Assembly (NCBI RefSeq): GCF_900100865.1
Contig: NZ_LT627734.1
Span: 434,001-498,000 of the forward strand
Reading direction: 5' to 3'
Source: Candidatus Aquiluna sp. UB-MaderosW2red
GTDB lineage: Bacteria > Actinomycetota > Actinomycetes > Actinomycetales > Microbacteriaceae
DNA: 64,000 nucleotides
Both the position numbers and the translations under genes were made by a program. Below the pieces are notes generated by a model. It was not told the origin of the DNA. It was given only the letters and a program-made list of their open reading frames with translations, and searched no databases. This document shows, piece by piece, positions 44,074-52,973 of the stretch. How positions within the stretch are numbered: the first letter of the stretch is position 1; every line of letters starts with the position of its first letter.

Positions 44074-44994
44074 GTGCAAAAAAACCTTTTGAAAATTCAG
44101 CCCGAAGTCCAAAAAGCCATCAACGAAGGCCGAGCTGTTGTTGCCCTAGAGTCAACAATCATCTCCCATGGCCTACCCCGGCCAAGAAACTACGAAGCCG
44201 CTAAAGGCTTCGAGAAGATCTTGCGCGATAAAGGCGTAATCCCCGCCACGATTGCCATGATTAATGGCGTGGCAAACATCGGGTTAGATGAAGCCGGCAT
44301 CGAGCTAATTTCAAATCAAGACATTGCAAAGGCCTCGGTCAGAGACCTGCCGATTCTGGCTGCTAAGGGGCTCTCGGGTGCCACCACCGTGGCAGCCACC
44401 GCTCACCTGGCAGCCCTAGCCGGCATCAGGGTTTTTGCCACCGGAGGCCTAGGCGGGGTTCACCGCGGTGCCGCGGAGTCTTTTGACGAATCTGCAGACC
44501 TATCGGTTTTAGGAAATACCCCAATCACAGTGGTGAGTGCGGGTGTGAAAAGCGTCTTGGATATTGCGGCCACCTTGGAGCGTCTCGAAACTCTAAGCAT
44601 CCCGGTGGTGGGGTATAAAACCAACAACTTCCCGAGTTTTTGGCTGAGGGAATCAGAATTCAGCTTGGAATACCGGGTTGATTCAGCCCTGGAGGTTGCC
44701 CAAATGATGCTCGCGCAGGATTTGATTGGCGAGGGTGGTGGAATCGTCATTGCGAACCCGGTGCCCGAGGCTGAGGCCTGGGAAAAATCCGAACACGACC
44801 GTGTGTTGAAGCTGGCCTTTGCGGCAGCCGAAAAAGCCAAGGTCACCGGCAAGGAGGTAACTCCGTTTTTACTGCAATTTATTGTTGAAGCCTCCGATGG
44901 AGTTTCGCTTGATGTGAATCTAAACCTGGCTCGCAATAACGTCTTGGTCGCAGCAGATATAGCGCTGGCTTGGGCGAACCTCGGTCAGGACTAA
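44074..44994 (+). CDS. psuG: Pseudouridine-5'-phosphate glycosidase
   Basis: 306 residues. PsuG splits pseudouridine 5'-phosphate into uracil and ribose 5-phosphate, the second step of pseudouridine breakdown. Conserved segments include VVALESTIISHGLPRPRN, ATIAMINGVANIGL, LAAKGLSGATTVAATAHLA, FATGGLGGVHRGA and VVGYKTNNFPSFWLRES. GTG start without a ribosome site. Its TAA overlaps the ATG of the kinase (TAATG), matching the usual psuG-psuK pairing. Confidence 0.93.
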   Translation: MQKNLLKIQPEVQKAINEGRAVVALESTIISHGLPRPRNYEAAKGFEKILRDKGVIPATIAMINGVANIGLDEAGIELISNQDIAKASVRDLPILAAKGLSGATTVAATAHLAALAGIRVFATGGLGGVHRGAAESFDESADLSVLGNTPITVVSAGVKSVLDIAATLERLETLSIPVVGYKTNNFPSFWLRESEFSLEYRVDSALEVAQMMLAQDLIGEGGGIVIANPVPEAEAWEKSEHDRVLKLAFAAAEKAKVTGKEVTPFLLQFIVEASDGVSLDVNLNLARNNVLVAADIALAWANLGQD

Positions 44995-45854
44995 TGCCTA
45001 GGGTTTTGGTTATCGGGGATGTGATTGACGACATTCTGGTGACCCCGGATGGCGCAATCAGGGTCGATACCGATACCCAAAGCCAGATCTTTTCAAGCCC
45101 AGGTGGTTCGGGAGCCAATTTCGCCGCCTGGCTCGCGAGTCTTGGGGCTGAAGTGGATTTTGTCGGCCGAGTCGGCAGGGCAGACATCGAGCGACACTCA
45201 GTCGCACTCAGAAATGTGGGGGTGACTCCGCACCTGCAGGCTGATGACCTTTTAGAAACCGGCAAGATAATTGTCCTGGTGCAGGGTGACACCAGAAGTT
45301 TTTTGACCGATCGCGGAGCAAATCAAAACCTAGACGTTGGCGCAATTGACAAAGCCCTGTTATCGGACGCCCTCTACGTCTCCGGTTACAGCGTTTTTGA
45401 TTCAGAACCCGAAGCCCTTTTGTCACTTATCAAGGACGCTAGAAAAAAAGGTATTGTGATGTGCGATCCCGGCAGTGCCGGGTTTATTCAAGACCATGGA
45501 GCCTCAAGGTTCCTCAATTCGCTTGCGGGCGTGAGTTTATTGGTGCCTTCGCTTCAAGAAGGCAAGGTCCTAGCTGGCGAGCTAGCGCCCGAACTAATTG
45601 GTGATTCGCTTTCTAGAAACTTCGACCAGGTGGTTCTGACTCTTGGACCCCAAGGCTCGATCGGCTTTGAGAAGGGCAAGCGGTTTGTTATTGAACCCAC
45701 ACAAGTCCTCGCCATCGACCCCACCGGAGCCGGGGATGCCTTTGCCGCCAAGCTCTTGGCAGAGCTGCTAGGTGGCAAGACCCTTGCACAAGCCCAATTA
45801 GCCGCCTCGAGGTTTGCGGCTTTAGCCACTACTAAATCTGGCGGCAGGCCCTAA
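44994..45854 (+). CDS. psuK: PfkB-family kinase, probable pseudouridine kinase
   Basis: 286 residues from ATG 44994. N-terminal PfkB motif SSPGGSGANFAAWLASLGAE; C-terminal signature DPTGAGDAFAAKLLAELLGG with the catalytic Asp. Phosphorylates pseudouridine to feed psuG, the natural inference from the coupled pair, although PfkB specificity is hard to read from sequence. An earlier in-frame start at 44970 lies inside psuG and is rejected. Convergent 4-base overlap with the next gene. Confidence 0.85.
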   Translation: MPRVLVIGDVIDDILVTPDGAIRVDTDTQSQIFSSPGGSGANFAAWLASLGAEVDFVGRVGRADIERHSVALRNVGVTPHLQADDLLETGKIIVLVQGDTRSFLTDRGANQNLDVGAIDKALLSDALYVSGYSVFDSEPEALLSLIKDARKKGIVMCDPGSAGFIQDHGASRFLNSLAGVSLLVPSLQEGKVLAGELAPELIGDSLSRNFDQVVLTLGPQGSIGFEKGKRFVIEPTQVLAIDPTGAGDAFAAKLLAELLGGKTLAQAQLAASRFAALATTKSGGRP

Positions 45855-46543
45855 GAGATTCGGAATGGATTTGCCAGGGCAATCTTTTTAAACCTTTTAA
45901 GTGAGTGATTTGAGGCGATCATGATTTGGGCAATTGCCAATGAGGTTAGGGCGATTGCTGACCATATCGTCACCCCCGATTGGTTGCCAAACTCATAATC
46001 GATGGGCGTCGATAAGAGGTAGCCGTAGGTGGCGGCAAATGGCACTAAAAGTGCTACGTAGCTCAAAAACAGCACCCAAACGTTGCGTTCTCTGCCGTCC
46101 GGATGAGTAAAGCTATACGACAAAGCCAGTGCCAACAAGGCGAGGATGGTTAAGACTGGGGGAAAAGCGGAGTGGTCAAATCCCAAGGCGGTGTGCCAGG
46201 TCAGTGGATTTTCCAGAGAATCGGCTTCGGGCCCCCAAATTTGCTCCACTAAGAGCAATAAAGCAAACGCTGCGATAACGACACCGATGGGTGAGGGGGC
46301 TTTTTTATATCCCAGCAGTCGAGCGAAGGCTAAAAGTGCCAACAGTAAATATAAGACCCCGGCAAACAGGCTGGCTTTGGGAAAACCCTGTGGAACACTT
46401 TGGCCCTGAGTGTTGATGGTCCAAATGACAATTGCCATCAGTCCCAAAAAGCCGGCGGCGGCGATGAATATCCCTGAAACCAACTTCCAGTTAAAGGGCT
46501 TTTTCAGTGCCGCTTGATTCGCTAGTGCCCCTTGGGATGCCAT
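45851..46543 (-). CDS. Hypothetical multi-helix membrane protein, 230 aa
   Basis: About six membrane helices (for example LVSGIFIAAAGFLGLMAIVIW, GVVIAAFALLLLVEQIWG, VLTILALLALALSYSFTH, VWVLFLSYVALLVPFAATYG). No domain known to me. Its start overlaps the end of the short aldehyde-dehydrogenase-like gene by 22 bases, so it appears to be the last gene of the deoC operon. Confidence 0.6.
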   Translation of the reverse strand: MASQGALANQAALKKPFNWKLVSGIFIAAAGFLGLMAIVIWTINTQGQSVPQGFPKASLFAGVLYLLLALLAFARLLGYKKAPSPIGVVIAAFALLLLVEQIWGPEADSLENPLTWHTALGFDHSAFPPVLTILALLALALSYSFTHPDGRERNVWVLFLSYVALLVPFAATYGYLLSTPIDYEFGNQSGVTIWSAIALTSLAIAQIMIASNHSLKRFKKIALANPFRIS

Positions 46544-47373
46544 ACGGTTTTGACTTCCATGAAGGCCAAAATGTGTTGCAGGTTTCCTTTTGCAAGGAGC
46601 CTCTGGTAGCTGCCGCGACGAATCACGCGCTTGAGGGTTTCAGCCGCCTGAATCTCAAGGTTGACAAAGTCGGCCGTACCCTCGAGGTCAATCGCATTCA
46701 CATCTTGGTGCGAAGCCAGCCAGGGAGAAATCTCTGCTTCATTGCCGGTTAGCACGTTCACCACACCTCCCGGCAGGTCACTGGTGGCCAAAACCTCGGT
46801 GAGAGTGATTGCACAAAGTGGTAAAGCTTCCGAGGTCACAACCACGATCGCGTTCCCCGAAACAATCGCCGGAGCGATCGTGTTCACCAGGCCAACCAGG
46901 GCGCTTTGTTGGGGAGCAAAGGCTGCCACAACACCGGTTGGCTGGTTGGTGGAGATATTAAAGAATGGACCTGAAACCGGGTTCATGGAACCGGCAACCG
47001 AGTCAATTTTGTCGGACCAGCCAGCGTGCCAAACCCAGGAGTCAATCGCATGGTCAACCTCTAGGTTGGCCACTTTTTCACTAACACCGGTCTGTTCTTT
47101 AATCTCACTAACGAATTGTTCACGACGACCCTCGAGCAGCTCGGCGATTCGGTAAAGAATCTGGCCGCGGTTATATGCGGTAGCACCAGCCCAACCGGGC
47201 TGGGCTGCGCGGGCCGCAACAACCGCATCGCGGGCGTCCTTGCGAGAGGCTTTAGCGACATTGGCTAAGAATTCGCCCTTATGGCTTTTAAGCTCGTAGA
47301 CCCGACCCGACTCGCTTCTGGGAAACTTGCCACCAATAAAAAGCTTGTAGGTCTTTTTGACATCTAGACGCAT
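46522..47373 (-). CDS. Truncated aldehyde-dehydrogenase-like protein lacking the catalytic domain
   Basis: 283 residues that align to the NAD-binding half of aldehyde dehydrogenases (YKLFIGGKFPRSESGRVYEL, GWAGATAYNRGQILYRIAEL, TGVVAAFAPQQSALVGLVNT, GGVVNVLTGNEAEI). It ends before the ELGGK glutamate and the catalytic cysteine region (GHVCCAG in the neighbour). It is intact as a frame and starts directly at the stop of the full-length enzyme, so it may form a non-catalytic or regulatory subunit. DNA-level decay is not apparent. Confidence 0.75.
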   Translation of the reverse strand: MRLDVKKTYKLFIGGKFPRSESGRVYELKSHKGEFLANVAKASRKDARDAVVAARAAQPGWAGATAYNRGQILYRIAELLEGRREQFVSEIKEQTGVSEKVANLEVDHAIDSWVWHAGWSDKIDSVAGSMNPVSGPFFNISTNQPTGVVAAFAPQQSALVGLVNTIAPAIVSGNAIVVVTSEALPLCAITLTEVLATSDLPGGVVNVLTGNEAEISPWLASHQDVNAIDLEGTADFVNLEIQAAETLKRVIRRGSYQRLLAKGNLQHILAFMEVKTVWHPKGH

Positions 47374-48803
47374 TAGTTGCCTTCCTTCAAATAAGCCATG
47401 AGGCCGTGACGGCCACCTTCTCTGCCGTACCCGGACTCTTTAAAGCCTCCAAAAGGGCTGGCCGGGTCGAATTGATTAAAGGTGTTAGCCCAGATGACTC
47501 CGGCATTGAGCTGGTCGGCTACCTTCAAAATCAACGAGCCCTTTTCGCTCCAGATGCCGGCTGATAGGCCGTATGGGGTGTTGTTGGCTTTGGCAACCGC
47601 CTCGGCCGGAGTTCTAAAGGTGATGACTGATAGCACCGGGCCGAAGATCTCTTCACGGGCAACCGTGCTGGTGGCAGCCACACCGGTAATGATTGTCGGG
47701 GCATACCAAAAGCCGTTTTTAGGGATTGGGCAATTTGGGGCCCAAGCTTCGCCGCCCTCTTTCACACCCTGTTGGACCATTGCGGTAATGCGGTCAAGCT
47801 GCTCTTTTGAGTTGATGGCACCGATATCAGTGTTCTTGTCAAGCGGGTCGCCCATCCGAATGGTCTCCATTCGGCGCTTCAGCTTTTTGATTAGTTCGTC
47901 GTGGATGGATTCTTGGACCAACAGTCTCGAGCCCGCGCAGCAAACGTGACCCTGATTGAAAAAGATTCCATTGATAATGCCTTCGACCGCTTGGTCCAAG
48001 GCCGCATCCTCAAACACGATGTTGGCGGCCTTGCCGCCAAGTTCCAAGGTCACCTTCTTATCGGTGCCGGCAATCTGCTTGGCAATCCTGCGGCCAACCT
48101 CGGTGGAGCCGGTGAAGGCGACCTTATTGACATCCGGGTGACCTACAAGCGCCGCACCGGTTTCTCCGAAACCGGTGATGATGTTCACAACACCGTCTGG
48201 CAAGCCTGCTTGCTGGCAAATCTCAGCGAACAGCAACGCCGTAAGCGGTGTGGTCTCGGCAGGCTTTAGAACAACAGTGTTGCCAGCTGCAAGAGCCGGG
48301 GCAATCTTCCAAGCCAGCATCATTAGGGGGAAGTTCCAAGGGATGACCTGGGCTGCAACACCTAGGGGTTGTGGGTTTGCGCCAAGGCCTGCGTGATCGA
48401 GTTTGTCGGCCCAGCCGGCATAGTAAAAGAACCAGGCTGAGACCATCGGGATGTCGGAATCCCTGGATTCTTTGATTGGCTTGCCGTTATTCAGGCTCTC
48501 GGCCACCGCTAGTTCGCGGGCTCGCTCCTGAATAATTCTGGCGATTCGGTAGAGGTATTTGCCGCGCTCAGCGCCTGAAAGTTTTGACCAGGTTTTTTCA
48601 AAGGCGTTTCTTGCCGCCTTCACGGCTAGGTCAACATCCTTCACCGAAGCGGTTGTGATCTCTGCCAGTACTTCTTCGGTAGCGGGGGAGATGGTCTGAT
48701 AGGTGTCGTGCGGCTTGGTGAACTTGCCATCGATGAATAACCCGTAGCTTGGTTTAAAAGAAACTATCGCCCTGGATTCAGGTGCTGGTGCATACTCAAA
48801 CAT
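47373..48803 (-). CDS. Aldehyde dehydrogenase (NAD type)
   Basis: 476 residues, full length. Catalytic Cys in FNQGHVCCAGSRLL, general base Glu in VTLELGGKAANIVF, cofactor loop FTGSTEVGRRIAK and PWNFPLMMLAWKIAPALAAG are present. In this operon behind deoC it would oxidise acetaldehyde released from deoxyribose 5-phosphate to acetate. Shares one base with the truncated paralogue downstream and lies 8 bases after deoC. Confidence 0.9.
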   Translation of the reverse strand: MFEYAPAPESRAIVSFKPSYGLFIDGKFTKPHDTYQTISPATEEVLAEITTASVKDVDLAVKAARNAFEKTWSKLSGAERGKYLYRIARIIQERARELAVAESLNNGKPIKESRDSDIPMVSAWFFYYAGWADKLDHAGLGANPQPLGVAAQVIPWNFPLMMLAWKIAPALAAGNTVVLKPAETTPLTALLFAEICQQAGLPDGVVNIITGFGETGAALVGHPDVNKVAFTGSTEVGRRIAKQIAGTDKKVTLELGGKAANIVFEDAALDQAVEGIINGIFFNQGHVCCAGSRLLVQESIHDELIKKLKRRMETIRMGDPLDKNTDIGAINSKEQLDRITAMVQQGVKEGGEAWAPNCPIPKNGFWYAPTIITGVAATSTVAREEIFGPVLSVITFRTPAEAVAKANNTPYGLSAGIWSEKGSLILKVADQLNAGVIWANTFNQFDPASPFGGFKESGYGREGGRHGLMAYLKEGN

Positions 48804-48811
48804 TTCTACCT

Positions 48812-49783
48812 CTAGTCCACGGTCACATAATCGGGGCCGGAGTAGTTTCCGGTTTTTAGCTTTTGTCTTTGCATCAAAACATCGTTTAGCAAACTTGAGG
48901 CACCAAACCTAAATAAATCCGGGGTGAGCCAAGTTTCACCGGCTACCTCTTTGACAACCACCAGGTACTTGATGGCGTCTTTGGCTGTTTTAATGCCACC
49001 GGCTGGCTTCACGCCGATCAGGTGCCCGGTTTGGTCGTGCCAGTCTCTAACCGCCTGGAGCATCAAAAGTGTGATTGGCAAGGTGGCGTTCACGGTCACC
49101 TTGCCGGTCGAGGTCTTGATGAAATCGCCGCCAGCCAGCATGGCTAAATAGCTCGCCCGACGGATATTGTCGTAGGTCTGAAGCTCACCAGTTTCGAGGA
49201 TGACCTTTAGGTGCGCGTAGGAACCATCGGCTCTTTTACAGGCCTCTTTGGTGGCTTGAATTTGCTTATAAACCTCAAGGTAATTGCCAGCCAGAAAAGC
49301 CCCGCGGTCAATCACCATATCGATCTCATCGGCGCCAGCTTTTACCGCATCCTTGGTGTCCAAAAGCTTCACCGGCATCGATGCTCGGCCGGAAGGAAAG
49401 GCGGTGGCTACTGCTGCCACGTGAATCTTGGAGTTCCCCAACGCCTTTTTCACATGAGCAACCATGTCCCCATAGACGCAAATTGCGGCTGGAGACGGGC
49501 AGGCTAAATCGGTTGGGTCTGGAGTTATGGCCTTGAGAGCGAGTGATCTAACTCTTTGTGGGGTGTCGCTACCTTCTAAGGTGGTCAGATCCATCATCTT
49601 GATTGCCATGTCCAGCGCCCAGGCCTTGGATGTGGTTTTGATGGATCTAGTAGCGAGGCTTGCGGCACGCGCTTCGAGCCCGACCTTATCTACGCCCGGC
49701 AAAGAATAAAGCCAGCGTTTGAGGCTCTGATTAGTTATGCGTGAGCCAACTAAAGCCTCTGGTTCAAAATTGGGCAACTTCAC
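48812..49783 (-). CDS. deoC: Deoxyribose-phosphate aldolase
   Basis: 323 residues, the longer actinobacterial/eukaryote-like type. It splits 2-deoxyribose 5-phosphate into glyceraldehyde 3-phosphate and acetaldehyde. The Schiff-base lysine is in DFIKTSTGKVTVNAT; LIGVKPAGGIKTAKDAIKYL holds the second key lysine and phosphate loop. GTG start. Feeds the aldehyde dehydrogenase 8 bases downstream; the SDR gene upstream ends 16 bases away. Confidence 0.92.
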   Translation of the reverse strand: MKLPNFEPEALVGSRITNQSLKRWLYSLPGVDKVGLEARAASLATRSIKTTSKAWALDMAIKMMDLTTLEGSDTPQRVRSLALKAITPDPTDLACPSPAAICVYGDMVAHVKKALGNSKIHVAAVATAFPSGRASMPVKLLDTKDAVKAGADEIDMVIDRGAFLAGNYLEVYKQIQATKEACKRADGSYAHLKVILETGELQTYDNIRRASYLAMLAGGDFIKTSTGKVTVNATLPITLLMLQAVRDWHDQTGHLIGVKPAGGIKTAKDAIKYLVVVKEVAGETWLTPDLFRFGASSLLNDVLMQRQKLKTGNYSGPDYVTVD

Positions 49784-49799
49784 TCCTAGAAGAAATACC

Positions 49800-50669
49800 C
49801 TATGAGTCTAGAGGTAGGAATTTTGTGGCGGTCAGCTCTTCACTGGTTAGCCAGAGCCGCTGCATCGTGTCGAGCTTCTTGGATCTAGAGCTACCTCGAA
49901 TGGTCTTTGGCTCCCCCCACATTTCCCATTTCGGGCCAATAAAATCCCCACCTGAAATTTCTTGATTCAGCACCGCTTTAATTTGAGAGCGAGCGCCCTG
50001 TTCAGCGCTTTGCGCAAAGCGGTCCCAAGGGGTTGGGTTTCCACCCTGCAGGCCGGTAAGTGCCCAGCCGGGGTGAGCGGCGATTGATCTGGTCTTTGAA
50101 CCATGAAGCCGACCGCGGATTTCTAGCTCGCGAGCAAAATAAAGGCAGGCCAACTTGGTGTCTGCATAGCGCTGCCAGCGATGGTATTTACTCGGGTCGC
50201 TTCCTCTAATCTCTGCGATGCTCGCCGATTTGAGGTTTCCCCTTCGATGCACGATTGAACTGAGGGAAATCACCTTCGGGGCATCGCCTTTTTCTAAGTT
50301 TTTCCATAGCAGCGAGGTAAGCAAGAAGTGGCCGATGTGGTTGGTTGCCATCTGTGACTCGATGCCCTCAATTGAGAGTGAGAAATCCGGCCCCATCAGG
50401 CCCGCATTGTTCATCAACACTTCGACTGGCTCTTTTATCTCTGCGGCAAAGCTGCGCACAAGATCCAGGTTAGAGATATCCAGTACCCGCTCGTGAATCT
50501 GCACGTCTGGGTATTTTTGGCGGAGATCTTCTGCCGCCTTGAGAAGCCGCTCTTCACCCCTAGCGATCAAATACAGGTTCATGCCCTCTTGGGCCAGGGC
50601 GTGGGCTGAGACTAGGCCTAATCCGGAGCTCGCTCCGGTGATAATCGCGGTCTTTTGCTTGAGCTGCAC
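49800..50669 (-). CDS. Short-chain dehydrogenase/reductase
   Basis: About 289 residues from GTG 50669, which has AGGAGAG just upstream; a farther start at 50738 adds residues without SDR character. Cofactor motif TGASSGLG, NNAG in the fourth strand, and active-site YADTK with SSIVHRRG before it, as in WW-domain oxidoreductase/retinol-dehydrogenase-like SDRs. Substrate unknown. It may be transcribed into deoC. Confidence 0.85.
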   Translation of the reverse strand: MQLKQKTAIITGASSGLGLVSAHALAQEGMNLYLIARGEERLLKAAEDLRQKYPDVQIHERVLDISNLDLVRSFAAEIKEPVEVLMNNAGLMGPDFSLSIEGIESQMATNHIGHFLLTSLLWKNLEKGDAPKVISLSSIVHRRGNLKSASIAEIRGSDPSKYHRWQRYADTKLACLYFARELEIRGRLHGSKTRSIAAHPGWALTGLQGGNPTPWDRFAQSAEQGARSQIKAVLNQEISGGDFIGPKWEMWGEPKTIRGSSRSKKLDTMQRLWLTSEELTATKFLPLDS

Positions 50670-50867
50670 TGCTCTCCTAATGTAATTCTTATCCAACTGC
50701 CTTTTGCTAATCGCCCCTGTGAAGCAAAAAAGCGCCACTTTAGGGGCAGCACTTTCAAAACATTACTAGAGCAGCTGGGTTTTTAAGAGCTTTATTTTTT
50801 GCCAGCCTGGGAGCCAGTGAAACGGCAATACACTTAGCGAGGCCTTAGTCAAGATCGGAAGTGCCGA

Positions 50868-52061
50868 TTGCAACCAAGCACCCGCCTTACGATTCGGTTG
50901 GGCATCTCCCAATTCATCGGCTGGAGCTCGGGTTTTTACCTACCGGCCATCCTGGCCGTGCCAATATCCAAATCACTGGGCATCGGAACCGAAATATTCT
51001 TCTGGGCCTTCACCATGGCGCTTTTAGTATCTGCGTTTTTGGGACCGGTGATCGGTAAGTGGATTGATCTTCTCGGCGGGCGAAAAGTATTGCCCTTTGG
51101 AAACCTCTTTTTTATAGCTGGCCTTTTGGTTTTGGCTCTCAGCACTAGTGTGCCAATGCTGTTTATCGCCTGGCTACTTATAGGCGTTGGTGCGGCAATG
51201 GGTAACTACGACGCCGCTTTCGCAACCGCGGTGAACTTTTTTGGCAATGATGCCAATAAGGTCATTGCTGGAATCACTGTGTTTGTTGGGTTCTCTTCAA
51301 CAATATCTTGGCCGCTAAACGCCTGGGTAAGTGACAACTACGGCTGGCAGAGTGCGGTCTTGATCTGGGCCGTTGCGCACCTAATAATCGGCTTGCCACT
51401 GAACCTCACGATTCCAAAATCAGAACCTCGAATCAAGGCGGTAGCCCAGAAGCCAAAACCTAGGTTGGCTAAAGCTCGCGTTCGCTTCGATTTACTGATT
51501 GTGGTTTTTGCGGTGATGTTTGCCCTCGAGGGCTTCATGGTCGCTTCGGTAAACACCACATTGCCCTACCTCTTGGGAGAGCTCGGGGCTTCAGCTCAGG
51601 TGGCTTTATTTGCCGCAGCTATTTTGGGACCATCTCAGGTTTTGGCGCGGGTGCTGATTGTGGTGTTGGGCAAGGTCATGTCACCGATGCGGGTAGCGGC
51701 GGTGGCTTTTTTGGCTCACCCGGCCGGTGTGGTTTTGATTTTGCTTTTAGGCGTGGATGCGCTGGTGCCGTTTGTCATCCTGCACGGCATCTCCGTTGGG
51801 CTCGATCCATTTATCCGTGGGACGCTGCCACTGTTGTTTTTTGGTCCGGAAGACTTTGGTCAGCGTCAGGGCTACATCATGATGCTCTCAAAGATTGTGG
51901 GAGCCGCAAGCCCGCTGCTGCTGACGATTTTGGTTGTCAGAGACCCGACGCTTGCCATCATCACAACCATGAGCATGGGGCTTGGTGCCACCGCTTTACT
52001 AGTCTGGCTTTCGTTTATTCGCAAAGCACAGCTGCGAAAAATAGCCCCGATTAGTGACTGA
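50868..52061 (+). CDS. MFS transporter
   Basis: 397 residues with 12 predicted helices. The loop after helix 2 reads GKWIDLLGGRKVLPFG, the MFS signature; helix 4-5 region LIGVGAAMGNYDAAFATAVN. TTG start, supported by GGAAG at 50854-50858. Resembles the oxalate/formate-antiporter-like or Bcr-like actinobacterial MFS proteins; substrate unknown. Overlaps the convergent hydrolase gene by 11 bases. Confidence 0.85.
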   Translation: MQPSTRLTIRLGISQFIGWSSGFYLPAILAVPISKSLGIGTEIFFWAFTMALLVSAFLGPVIGKWIDLLGGRKVLPFGNLFFIAGLLVLALSTSVPMLFIAWLLIGVGAAMGNYDAAFATAVNFFGNDANKVIAGITVFVGFSSTISWPLNAWVSDNYGWQSAVLIWAVAHLIIGLPLNLTIPKSEPRIKAVAQKPKPRLAKARVRFDLLIVVFAVMFALEGFMVASVNTTLPYLLGELGASAQVALFAAAILGPSQVLARVLIVVLGKVMSPMRVAAVAFLAHPAGVVLILLLGVDALVPFVILHGISVGLDPFIRGTLPLLFFGPEDFGQRQGYIMMLSKIVGAASPLLLTILVVRDPTLAIITTMSMGLGATALLVWLSFIRKAQLRKIAPISD

Positions 52062-52647
52062 GTAAATCCAGGGGGTTGGAGGTTTTGACCCACTTTGCTA
52101 TGCCTGAATAGGGACCAAACCCGTCATCAAGAGAGAAGTGCCCGGCGCCTGGGAATATCAATGTCTCAAGAGCCAAGGAATCGTAGAACCCGGGACCCTC
52201 GGGTTGCCAACGGTCTTGATCGCTGGCAAGCACTGTGATGGAGCGGGCCCACTTATGCATTTGAGGCACCAGGTTCGGGTGTTGATACTCGAGCGCCTCG
52301 CCTTTAATTCCCGAGGCTTGAGAGGTGATGGCGGGGTCTGGAATCGCCACCAACAGCACCCGATCAAACGGCTTTAGAAACTGATTTGTGAGGGCGCCCA
52401 GCAGCCAGTTGACGGTGCCGAGAGAGTGTGCGATGGCGATTTTTTCGCCACCTGAAACCTCGTCCATCATGGCGGACTCCTGCTGCAAGAGCTCTTGCCA
52501 GTCGGCGGTATCGGGAAATTCGGGGTTGGGAAACTGCGGGTACCAAACCTGGTTGCCGTTATTTCTGAGTTCAGCTGCACTATGGCGCATCCAGTGACCT
52601 AGGGGTCGCTTACTGGTGTAGCCGTGGAGAAAGAGGATTCGGTTCAC
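52051..52647 (-). CDS. RBBP9/YdeN-family serine hydrolase
   Basis: 198 residues, small alpha/beta hydrolase. N-terminal ILFLHGYTS, nucleophile in IAHSLGTVNW (GxSxG-like, AHSLG), aspartate in VLASDQDRW and histidine in FPGAGHFSLDDGFGPY. Family members are small hydrolases with poorly defined substrates. Confidence 0.85.
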   Translation of the reverse strand: MNRILFLHGYTSKRPLGHWMRHSAAELRNNGNQVWYPQFPNPEFPDTADWQELLQQESAMMDEVSGGEKIAIAHSLGTVNWLLGALTNQFLKPFDRVLLVAIPDPAITSQASGIKGEALEYQHPNLVPQMHKWARSITVLASDQDRWQPEGPGFYDSLALETLIFPGAGHFSLDDGFGPYSGIAKWVKTSNPLDLLSH

Positions 52648-52684
52648 AGAATCAGCTTAGGTAATCAAATTCATGAGGCCCAGG

Positions 52685-52698
52685 TTATCCACAGATTT
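52685..52698 (+). promoter_or_regulatory. DnaA-box-containing element before toxin-antitoxin pair 2
   Basis: TTATCCACAGATTT, identical to 31421-31434 before pair 1, 58 bases before the antitoxin ATG here. Contains a perfect DnaA box TTATCCACA. Confidence 0.55.
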
Positions 52699-52706
52699 TT
52701 TTCCTG

Positions 52707-52736
52707 TTGCCTAGCTAAGGTTAGCTAAGCAATAAT
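52707..52736 (+). promoter_or_regulatory. Promoter and palindromic operator of toxin-antitoxin pair 2
   Basis: TTGC-C-TAGCTAA-GG-TTAGCTA-A-GCAA (52707-52732) is a 26-bp palindrome with one mismatch pair. It includes a -35-like TTGCCT and runs into the -10-like AATAAT (52731-52736, 18-base spacing). Transcription would begin at or next to the ATG at 52743, so the mRNA is probably leaderless. The position fits autorepression by the antitoxin. Confidence 0.65.
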
Positions 52737-52742
52737 TGGGCC

Positions 52743-52973
52743 ATGATTCACGTTTATAACATGCACGAGGCTAAGACCAATTTATCGAAGCTCGTTAAGC
52801 TGGCCGAGGCGGGCGAGAAGATTGTCATTGCACGGGCTGGGAAGCCGAGTGTTGAGCTAACGATTGTGAGGCCAAAGCCCAGGCCCAAACTCGGGGAGTT
52901 TGAGCCGCTGGATATTTGGATTCCCGAGGACTTTGATGCCTTGAATCCAAAGATTTGGAAAGATTATCTTTGA
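52743..52973 (+). CDS. Phd/YefM-type antitoxin (TA pair 2)
   Basis: 76 residues. HVYNMHEAKTNLSKLVKLA and EKIVIARAGKPSVELTIV define the Phd/YefM fold and match the antitoxin at 31476. The C-terminus is shorter and contains the toxin-binding segment. It overlaps the toxin start by 4 bases (TTGA). Confidence 0.88.
   Translation: MIHVYNMHEAKTNLSKLVKLAEAGEKIVIARAGKPSVELTIVRPKPRPKLGEFEPLDIWIPEDFDALNPKIWKDYL

Noticed and set aside
44460-44936. 158-codon antisense frame in psuG
   Set aside because: Ser/Thr-rich mirror of a well-conserved gene.
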